Assembly (NCBI GenBank): GCA_017523605.1
Contig: JAFWVZ010000202.1
Coordinates: 1-9,665, forward strand
Reading direction: 5' to 3'
Length of the DNA: 9,665 nt
Origin: Bacillota bacterium
GTDB taxonomy: Bacteria; Bacillota; Clostridia; Peptostreptococcales; Anaerovoracaceae
A model generated the notes under the pieces. That model had not been told where the DNA came from. It was given only the letters and a program-made list of their open reading frames with translations, and searched no databases. Shown piece after piece: positions 1-4,977 of the stretch (position 1 is its first letter; every line of letters starts with the position of its first letter). Both the position numbers and the translations under genes were made by a program.

Positions 1-898
1 CGAGTCTCTGTATGCGTAATCATAAGATCCCATATATGGGTCGGCAGTATTCGTCCAGTAGATCTCAGAAGAAATGTCCTTTTCCGCTGCTACTTTTCCG
101 TCAACGATGGTAATGAGTTTAATGCCTTCTTTCAGGAAGTTGGAATATCCGGTCTTGGATATCAGCTCTATATGACCGTCCCAGTTGACCGCGGTCTTTC
201 CGTCAGCACCGGTAACGGTGGTATTGAGCGTGGTATCAGACTGGATGAACGGCATGTACTGCATGCGCAGTTCCTTAAGGCGGAAGAATTCGACCGGCTC
301 GGTACGGGTTATTCCATCCTGCTTTATGATAAACGTGGGAGTATTGTAGTAGTTCAGTATATCTAGGACCAGGTTCCCTTCGTATTCATGGCCGTCACCG
401 TCACGGCCGTCACCGCCTGCAATGTTGAGATGGTAGGTCTCACCATTGATATTGATCGATACCTCTGTGTCGAGAGAAGCCGCTTTGGGCGTCACGCGGA
501 AATGTACGTGCGCGTATCTGCCTTCATCAAGCACGCCGGTAGTCATATATGTGTCGCTGAACAGAGACGTCTGCTTACTTATCTGGCTGCTAATGCTGTT
601 CAATCCATTCCCAAGTTGGATCTTGGTGTTGTTCAGATCATTGTTCAGCTTGTCGACTTTCGTGTTGAGGTCCGCTATCCTTATCATAGTGATTCCAAGA
701 GCGACGATCAGAACGATCACAAGAATGTTCCTTGTGACGTTTGCGGGCTCCGGACCGGCGGACCTTTCGGCGCCGTCTTCCTTCCTAAGGGCTCTGTTGA
801 TCCTGATACGATAGATTATGTAGTATATAACTGCAAGGACTGCTGCGATCAGCAGCACCTCCAGCAGTATGCTTATGGATGCGAGTTTTCCGCTCATG
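1..898 (-). CDS. Two-TM membrane protein with coiled-coil stalk and extracellular domain, unknown function (3' end off window)
   Basis: I do not recognise this family. The minus strand is open from ATG at 896-898 to the left edge, 299 codons with no stop, so the C-terminus is missing. GAGGTG at 904-909 is a good ribosome binding site 5 bases before the ATG. Residues 8-29 and 57-76 are strongly hydrophobic and likely span the membrane. The basic loop between them (RIRINRALRK and onward) suggests it is cytoplasmic, which puts the C-terminal part outside. Residues 77-112 have heptad-like spacing of L, V and I among polar residues (IADLNTKVDKLNNDLNN), consistent with a coiled coil. An Asp/Gly-rich loop follows at 161-174, then beta-rich sequence to the edge. 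It lies 26 bp downstream of the LytTR gene on the same strand, so co-transcription is likely. A membrane partner or target of that regulator is inference. Several plus-strand open frames over this region are shadows. Confidence 0.85.
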
Positions 899-910
899 TC
901 TTTCACCTCG

Positions 911-930
911 GCGCTTAAAAGCGCTTAAAT
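911..930. repeat. 10-bp tandem duplication forming a small palindrome between the two leftward genes
   Basis: GCGCTTAAAA is followed directly by GCGCTTAAAT, a 9/10 tandem repeat. Bases 911-924 also read as a perfect inverted repeat (GCGCTT, AA, AAGCGC). In the leftward transcript it could form a short hairpin that includes the LytTR stop codon and ends one base before the ribosome binding site of the membrane-protein gene. No T-run follows, so it is not an intrinsic terminator. Confidence 0.5.
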
Positions 931-1380
931 CCCAATAGATCTTTTGAATGCAGCGTAGTAGCTGCGTGTAACTTCCACACGGTCGGAGTTCTTCATGGTA
1001 AGAACGAACTTCTGCGAGAACGACGGCCGTATGTCCTTTATCTGTTTCTTGTTGACGATCACGGAATTGCTTATGCGTACGAACTGCTTCGGGTCCAGCA
1101 TCATCTGCAGCTGATACATCCGGTCGTTCGTCTGCCAGACGTCTTCCATGCCGTGGACTTCGGCGCTGTGGCCAAAGGCCTCGATGTAGACGACGTCATC
1201 GACGCTGATGTGCAGCCGCGATCCGTCATCTCCGAACTCACGGACAGACAGACGGCTTACATATCTGTCTGTCTCGGTAAGCACAAGTCCGGAAGAGTCG
1301 TCGATCTCTATTCCTTTGTCTGTCAGCTCCTTTGCTATCTCTTCGTAGCGTTCTTCGCTGACTGCAAGTTTTATCTTCAA
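925..1380 (-). CDS. LytTR-domain transcriptional regulator
   Basis: This 151-residue protein is a small DNA-binding regulator. Residues about 58-149 form a LytTR domain: HISVDDVVYIEAFGHSAEVHG, then LDPKQFVRISNSVIVNKKQIKDI, then the FVLTMKNSDRVEVTRSYYAAFK ending typical of the family. The roughly 55 N-terminal residues are not a response-regulator receiver domain, since no phosphoacceptor region fits, so this is the stand-alone class rather than an AgrA/LytR two-component regulator. The start is TTG at 1378-1380; AGGAGG at 1385-1390 lies 4 bases before it, slightly close, and no ATG in frame does better. Stand-alone LytTR proteins are often encoded beside a membrane protein that controls them, and the gene downstream encodes one. 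Auto-regulation is plausible, but I found no convincing pair of LytTR binding repeats in the upstream region. Confidence 0.88.
   Translation of the reverse strand: MKIKLAVSEERYEEIAKELTDKGIEIDDSSGLVLTETDRYVSRLSVREFGDDGSRLHISVDDVVYIEAFGHSAEVHGMEDVWQTNDRMYQLQMMLDPKQFVRISNSVIVNKKQIKDIRPSFSQKFVLTMKNSDRVEVTRSYYAAFKRSIGI
1243..1273. repeat. Perfect 10-bp inverted repeat inside the LytTR gene
   Basis: GACAGACAGA (1243-1252) and TCTGTCTGTC (1264-1273) are perfect reverse complements separated by 11 bp, within the codons for about residues 36-46 of the LytTR protein. It could be a hairpin in the mRNA, a protein-binding site or chance arising from short GACA repeats. Confidence 0.4.
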
Positions 1381-1426
1381 GAGGCCTCCTGCGGCGGACG
1401 GCAGCTTTCCCGTCCTGTCCGGCTTT

Positions 1427-1456
1427 AGTGTAAACTAACAGCAGATGAAAACGCAA
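1427..1456 (-). promoter_or_regulatory. Weak candidate promoter for the LytTR gene
   Basis: On the minus strand TTGCGT (1451-1456) and TACACT (1427-1432) are separated by 18 bp, matching 3/6 and 4/6 of the sigma-A consensus. The -10 lies in a small palindrome (TTAGT at 1425-1429, ACTAA at 1434-1438). Start of transcription would be near 1420, leaving a leader of about 40 bases with the AGGAGG site. A second option is the minus-strand TTGACA at 1531-1536 with TTGAAT at 1510-1515 (15-bp spacer). Neither is strong, which would suit an activator-dependent promoter. Confidence 0.25.
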
Positions 1457-1529
1457 GCAAACTGGCACAGAATGCATGAAATGCTTCGCGGATTGCAGGA
1501 ACCCGGGTCATTCAAATAATTGAGGAACT

Positions 1530-1552
1530 CTGTCAAGGAAAAACCTTGACAG
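1530..1552. promoter_or_regulatory. Perfect inverted repeat overlapping the ylxM -35 box, possible operator
   Basis: CTGTCAAGG (1530-1538) and CCTTGACAG (1544-1552) are exact reverse complements around an AAAAA centre. The right arm contains the plus-strand TTGACA that serves as the ylxM-ffh -35 box, so the left arm carries the same hexamer on the minus strand. No T-run follows on either side, so it is not a terminator. It would suit binding of a dimeric regulator at the divergent promoter region. The regulator is unknown. Confidence 0.55.
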
Positions 1553-1573
1553 CAGTGAAATATCTGTTATAAT
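1546..1573 (+). promoter_or_regulatory. Near-consensus sigma-A promoter of the ylxM-ffh operon
   Basis: TTGACA at 1546-1551 and TATAAT at 1568-1573 both match the consensus fully, with a 16-bp spacer. TG at 1565-1566 adds an extended -10. Transcription should start at about 1580-1583, right at the ATG of ylxM. Confidence 0.85.
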
Positions 1574-1582
1574 ATGCGCGTT

Positions 1583-1843
1583 ATGTCAAGAGATTCATTC
1601 GAGATAAGCGTATTATACGATTTCTACGGACCGCTGCTGTCGGACAAGCAGCGCAGGTTCACGGAGCTCTATCACAACGAGAACTGCTCGCTGACGGAGA
1701 TCGCTGAGGCGGAAGGCGAAAGCAAGCAGGCCGTTTCGGAAGGGCTCAGGAGGGCGGAAAAGGCGCTCATCAACTACGAGGAAAAGCTTGGCCTTGTCGC
1801 AAGGTGGAAGAGAGAGAACGGCATTCCGGCCGTTGACAGATAA
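1583..1843 (+). CDS. ylxM: YlxM family helix-turn-helix protein, SRP-associated
   Basis: YlxM is a small sigma-70 region-4-like protein encoded next to ffh in Firmicutes and reported as an accessory to the signal recognition particle. The 86 residues show the family pattern: LYDFYGPLLSDKQRRFTELYHNE at the N-terminus, the helix-turn-helix CSLTEIAEAEGESKQAVSEGLRRAEKAL in the middle, and a basic helix NYEEKLGLVARWKREN near the end. I choose ATG 1583 rather than the in-frame ATG at 1574. The earlier codon abuts the -10 hexamer and should lie upstream of the transcript start, and family proteins begin close to the MSRDSFE equivalent. No Shine-Dalgarno sequence precedes either codon, so the mRNA appears leaderless or has at most about 3 leader bases. 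The stop lies 3 bp before ffh. Confidence 0.9.
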   Translation: MSRDSFEISVLYDFYGPLLSDKQRRFTELYHNENCSLTEIAEAEGESKQAVSEGLRRAEKALINYEEKLGLVARWKRENGIPAVDR

Positions 1844-1846
1844 GAT

Positions 1847-3178
1847 ATGGCATTCGAATCGTTAAGCGACAAACTGAATATAGCGTTCAAGAAGCTGCGC
1901 GGCAAAGGCGTCATCTCCGAGGCCGACATAAACGAAGCGATGCGCGAGATACGCTTTGCGCTGCTTGAGGCGGACGTAAACTACAAGGTAGTTAAGGAGT
2001 TCGTCGCCACCGTAAAAGAAAAAGCGCTCGGCGAAGACGTACTTAAGAGCCTTACACCCGGACAGCAGGTCGTAAAGATCGTAAACGACGAGCTTACAAG
2101 GCTTTTGGGCGGCACCAGCACCAAGCTCACATACAGTTCCTCCGGCTTTACCACCATAATGCTTGCAGGCCTTCAGGGAACAGGTAAGACCACCACTGCG
2201 GCCAAACTTGCATCCTATCTTATAAAAGAGGGCAAGAAGCCTATGCTGGCTGCCTGCGACATCTACAGGCCAGCTGCCATAGACCAGCTGGAGATAGTAG
2301 GCAAGCAGGTAGGGGTACCGGTCTATACGGACAGGAACTGCCGCGACGCCGCAAAGATTGCTCTGGACGCTAAAAAGGAAGCTGAACGCAAAGGCCTCAA
2401 CATCCTTATCATAGATACCGCCGGACGTCTCCATATAGACGAGCAGCTGATGGACGAGCTCAAGTCCATAAGGAAGGCTGTAAAGCCGCACGAGATACTT
2501 CTCGTAGTGGACGCCATGACAGGTCAGGACGCAGTAAACGTAGCGCAGACCTTCCACGAACAGCTGGGAATAGACGGCGTAATAATGACCAAGCTGGACG
2601 GCGACACCAGAGGCGGAGCCGCGCTGTCAGTAAGAGAGGTTACCGGAAGGCCCATCAAGTTCATAGGCATGGGCGAAAAGCTGGACGCTCTGGAAGTATT
2701 CCATCCGGACCGCATGGCAGGCCGCATCCTTGGAATGGGCGACGTACTGTCGCTTATAGAGAAAGCTCAGGAGAACGCGGATCTGGAGAAGGCCGCGGAA
2801 CTGGAAAAGCGTCTTGCCAAGAACAAATTCACCCTGGAAGACTTCCTTGATCAGATGAGCCAGATAAGAGGAATGGGCGGACTGAGCAAGGTCCTGGACA
2901 TGATCCCCGGAGGCAACAAGGTCTCAGAAGATCAGCTGGACCAGGGCGAAAAGGAATTCCGCCGCATGGAAGCGATAATACGCTCCATGACCAAAGAAGA
3001 GCGCGCGGAGCCGGCCCTGCTCAACGCAAGCCGCAGAAAGCGCATAGCCGCAGGTTCCGGCACTACTGTAAACCAGGTGAACCAGCTTATAAAAAAGTAT
3101 GAGGACACCAAAAAGCTGATGAAGCAGTTCAACAGCGGCAAGATGGGAAAACGCGGACGCAGGTTCGGTTTCAGATAG
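1847..3178 (+). CDS. ffh: Signal recognition particle GTPase Ffh
   Basis: Ffh binds SRP RNA and signal sequences of nascent membrane and secreted proteins and delivers the ribosome to FtsY through paired GTP hydrolysis. At 443 residues it is of usual length and complete. The N domain (1-90) has the ALLEADVNYKVVKEF segment. The G domain shows the P-loop GLQGTGKT (108-115), CDIYRPAAIDQL (137-148), DTAGR (190-194), TKLDGDTRGGAALS (248-261) and GMGEKLDALEVF (274-285). The M domain holds the RNA-binding SRRKRIAAGSGT segment (395-406) and a basic tail KMGKRGRRFGFR. The signal-sequence groove has few methionines in the last 30 residues. Only 3 bp separate it from ylxM and there is no clear ribosome binding site, so translation is probably coupled to ylxM. 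By hand count about 20 of 29 isoleucines use ATA. Confidence 0.98.
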   Translation: MAFESLSDKLNIAFKKLRGKGVISEADINEAMREIRFALLEADVNYKVVKEFVATVKEKALGEDVLKSLTPGQQVVKIVNDELTRLLGGTSTKLTYSSSGFTTIMLAGLQGTGKTTTAAKLASYLIKEGKKPMLAACDIYRPAAIDQLEIVGKQVGVPVYTDRNCRDAAKIALDAKKEAERKGLNILIIDTAGRLHIDEQLMDELKSIRKAVKPHEILLVVDAMTGQDAVNVAQTFHEQLGIDGVIMTKLDGDTRGGAALSVREVTGRPIKFIGMGEKLDALEVFHPDRMAGRILGMGDVLSLIEKAQENADLEKAAELEKRLAKNKFTLEDFLDQMSQIRGMGGLSKVLDMIPGGNKVSEDQLDQGEKEFRRMEAIIRSMTKEERAEPALLNASRRKRIAAGSGTTVNQVNQLIKKYEDTKKLMKQFNSGKMGKRGRRFGFR

Positions 3179-3214
3179 TCAATAATATATTTTTAAATAC
3201 CATAGGAGGAAAAA

Positions 3215-3457
3215 ATGGTTAAGATCAGACTTAAGAGAATGGGAGCTCACAAGAAGCCCTTTTACAGAGTAGTTGTTTCGGATGCAAGAGTATCCCGCGA
3301 CGGACAGTGCATAGCAGAACTCGGCACCTACGATCCGCTTACCGATCCTGCTACCATCAAGATCGATGCTGAAGAAGCAAAGAAGTGGCTCGCCAACGGC
3401 GCTCAGCCCACCGATACCGCAAGAGCTCTTCTTAAGAAGGCCGGCGTCATAGAGTAG
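3215..3457 (+). CDS. rpsP: 30S ribosomal protein bS16
   Basis: bS16 is a small-subunit protein that binds 16S rRNA early in 30S assembly. The 80-residue sequence has the family core: MVKIRLKRMGAHKKPFYRVV, VSDARVSRDG, then IAELGTYDPLTDP, and ends with the segment TDTARALLKKAGVIE. A perfect AGGAGG at 3204-3209 lies 5 bases before the ATG, in a 36-bp AT-rich gap after ffh. This is one of the strongest ribosome binding sites in the window and fits the much higher demand for ribosomal protein than for Ffh. It is followed 13 bp later by khpA, the usual arrangement in Firmicutes. Confidence 0.98.
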   Translation: MVKIRLKRMGAHKKPFYRVVVSDARVSRDGQCIAELGTYDPLTDPATIKIDAEEAKKWLANGAQPTDTARALLKKAGVIE

Positions 3458-3470
3458 TCCGGAGGGTATG

Positions 3471-3704
3471 ATGCTCAGTTTGGTAGAAACGATCGCTAAG
3501 GCGCTGGTACGCGATCCCGACGCCGTGCGTGTTTCTGAGTTGGGCGAGAAGGACGGCGCTACGGTCATAGAACTCAGGGTCGCTCCGGAAGACATGGGCA
3601 AGGTGATAGGTCGCCAGGGGCGCATCGCCAAGGCTCTGAGGACCGTCGTAAAGGCAGCCGCTCAGAAACAGGACAAGAAATACATCGTGGAGATAGTATC
3701 CTGA
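3471..3704 (+). CDS. khpA: KH-domain RNA-binding protein KhpA
   Basis: KhpA (YlqC in Bacillus) is a single KH-domain RNA-binding protein; in streptococci it pairs with KhpB and affects cell size and division, and it binds many RNAs. The 77 residues include the KH signature GKVIGRQGRIAKALRTVV with the GRQG loop at about 47-50. Two adjacent ATGs exist at 3468 and 3471. I choose 3471 because GGAGG (3461-3465) is then 5 bases away; it would be only 2 bases from the first ATG. The stop TGA shares its last base with the rimM ATG, giving a one-base overlap and probable translational coupling. Confidence 0.95.
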   Translation: MLSLVETIAKALVRDPDAVRVSELGEKDGATVIELRVAPEDMGKVIGRQGRIAKALRTVVKAAAQKQDKKYIVEIVS

Positions 3705-4201
3705 TGGAAAAGATCGTATTGGGGCGCATAACTGCCCCCGTAGGGATCAAAGGAGAGATACGCGTTTACCCTTATTTAGAGCAGGCGCGTTTTTCTGATA
3801 TCAAAAAGGTCGTCGTGGAAGGTGCAGGGGAGTGCGATCTGCAGAATGTCCGTGTTAACGGAAAGATGCTGGTTGTGAAGCTTTCCTGCTGCTCCGACAG
3901 AAACACCGCGGAAACGCTCAGAAACAGGGAGATATCGCTTCCGGAAGGCCAGAAGCTGGATCTGGGCAAAGACACGTACTTCGTTGAAGACCTTGTGGGT
4001 CTTAAGCTTTGCTCCGTGGACGGCTCTTCCGTCGGAACACTGAAGCAGGTCATCAGCAGACCTACCCAGGATCTCTACGAAATAGAAAAGCAGGACGGGG
4101 GTACGTTCCTCCTGCCTGCGGTAAAGGAATTCATCCTGGACGTCGATAAGGATGCCGGGATAATGAAGGTAAAGCTTCCGGAGGGGCTGACGGATCTATG
4201 A
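3704..4201 (+). CDS. rimM: Ribosome maturation factor RimM
   Basis: RimM helps mature the 30S head, binding near bS16's neighbour uS19 and acting on 16S rRNA processing. The 165-residue protein has the N-terminal RimM barrel with LGRITAPVGIKGEIRV at the start and the C-terminal PRC-barrel with YFVEDLVGLKLCSVDG (about 92-107) and LLPAVKEFILDVD (about 136-148). Length is normal. Start ATG overlaps the khpA stop by one base and its stop overlaps the trmD start by four (ATGA), so all three are likely translated in series. No separate strong ribosome binding site is seen. Confidence 0.96.
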   Translation: MEKIVLGRITAPVGIKGEIRVYPYLEQARFSDIKKVVVEGAGECDLQNVRVNGKMLVVKLSCCSDRNTAETLRNREISLPEGQKLDLGKDTYFVEDLVGLKLCSVDGSSVGTLKQVISRPTQDLYEIEKQDGGTFLLPAVKEFILDVDKDAGIMKVKLPEGLTDL

Positions 4202-4938
4202 AGATAACGGTCCTTACGCAGTTCCCCGAGATGTTCGGCCCGGTGCTCGGATCAAGCATGCTGGGCCGGGCGTCCGACAAAGGATTGCTGGAAACACAAG
4301 TTGTTAACATAAGAGATTATTCCGTAGATAAACATCGCAAGACGGATGATGCTCCGTTCGGAGGCGGCTTCGGCATGGTAATGACGCCTCAGCCGGCTTT
4401 TGACGCGCTGAAAGCTCTTAACGCGGGCGGAAAACGCATACTCTACATGTCTCCCAGAGGCAGGATGCTGGACAAGGATCTGGCTTCGGAGCTTTCGAAG
4501 GAAGCAGAACTGTTCATTCTCTGCGGCCATTACGAAGGCGTGGATCAGCGGATAATCGATGCCTGGAACATGGAAGAGGTCTCAGTAGGAGATTACATCC
4601 TGACCGGCGGAGAACTGCCTGCAATGGTGCTGATAGACTGTGTTGCAAGGCTGATTCCCGGATGTCTGTCGGATGACGACGCTGCCGTTGAAGAGTCCAT
4701 ATACAGCGGACTTCTGGAGGCGGATCAGTACACCAAACCCCGCGAATATGAAGGTCTGGAGGTCCCGGAGGTCCTGTACAACGGAAACCACAAGCTTATC
4801 CATCTGTGGCAGTACGAAAACTCCTTAAGGCTTACGAAAAGCCGGCGTCCGGACCTTTTCGAGGCTTATCTCAAAAAAGATAAGGTCCTTACAAAGGACG
4901 AAAAAAAGATACTAGATACTGTATTTTTAGAATACTAG
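4198..4938 (+). CDS. trmD: tRNA (guanine-37-N1)-methyltransferase TrmD
   Basis: TrmD transfers a methyl group from S-adenosylmethionine to N1 of G37 next to the anticodon, preventing +1 frameshifts. The 246-residue protein is complete and carries the SPOUT-fold trefoil-knot motifs: DDAPFGGGFGMVM (50-62), LCGHYEGVDQRI (108-119) and EVSVGDYILTGGELPAMVLID (127-147). The C-terminal tRNA-binding part has YTKPREYEGLEVPEVLYNGN (178-197). The start overlaps the rimM stop as ATGA. GGAGGGG at 4180-4186 is 11 bases upstream, rather far, so coupling probably dominates. The stop TAG at 4936-4938 lies inside the 5' arm of the following terminator. No rplS gene follows, unlike in Bacillus. Confidence 0.98.
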   Translation: MKITVLTQFPEMFGPVLGSSMLGRASDKGLLETQVVNIRDYSVDKHRKTDDAPFGGGFGMVMTPQPAFDALKALNAGGKRILYMSPRGRMLDKDLASELSKEAELFILCGHYEGVDQRIIDAWNMEEVSVGDYILTGGELPAMVLIDCVARLIPGCLSDDDAAVEESIYSGLLEADQYTKPREYEGLEVPEVLYNGNHKLIHLWQYENSLRLTKSRRPDLFEAYLKKDKVLTKDEKKILDTVFLEY

Positions 4939-4962
4939 ATGTTGAACATCTAGTATTTTTTT
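4931..4962 (+). terminator. Intrinsic terminator after trmD
   Basis: AATACTAGATG (4931-4941) pairs perfectly with CATCTAGTATT (4947-4957) around a TTGAA loop, followed by an uninterrupted run of seven T (4956-4962, two of them also pairing in the stem). The stem is AT-rich but long. Its 5' arm contains the last TrmD codons and the stop. Confidence 0.88.
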
Positions 4963-4970
4963 GTTAAAAT
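4942..4970 (+). promoter_or_regulatory. Promoter of the HlyD-like/division operon, -35 inside the terminator loop
   Basis: TAAAAT at 4965-4970 with TG at 4962-4963 forms an extended -10. TTGAAC at 4942-4947 lies exactly 17 bp upstream as the -35 (4/6 match) and coincides with the loop and first stem base of the trmD terminator. Transcription would begin at 4977 or 4978, the ATG of the next gene. Confidence 0.65.
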
Positions 4971-4977
4971 ATCTCGT

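Noticed and set aside
388..918. Plus-strand open frame of 176 codons over the left region
   Set aside because: It is antisense to the minus-strand membrane protein, which has a ribosome binding site, transmembrane segments and a coiled coil. The plus frame lacks a ribosome binding site and looks compositionally random.
1381..1480. LytTR binding repeats upstream of the LytTR gene
   Set aside because: Several GTT-containing near matches occur on the minus strand, but none form a pair at the usual spacing of about one and two helical turns.
1530..1552. The 9-bp inverted repeat as a transcription terminator
   Set aside because: No T-run follows on either strand, and both flanking genes read away from it.
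1574..1582. ATG at 1574 as the ylxM start
   Set aside because: It directly abuts the TATAAT box, so it should not be in the transcript, and it adds three residues not expected in the family.
1862..2557. Long minus-strand open frame of 231 codons within ffh
   Set aside because: Shadow of ffh caused by its codon use; ffh is certain from its motifs. The same holds for the minus-strand frames at 5305-6042, 5777-6799, 6597-7436 and 8760-9299.
3164..3198. Internal promoter for rpsP in the AT-rich gap after ffh
   Set aside because: Candidate -10s such as TATATT have poor -35 partners, or would start inside the AGGAGG site. Cannot be ruled out without 5'-end data.
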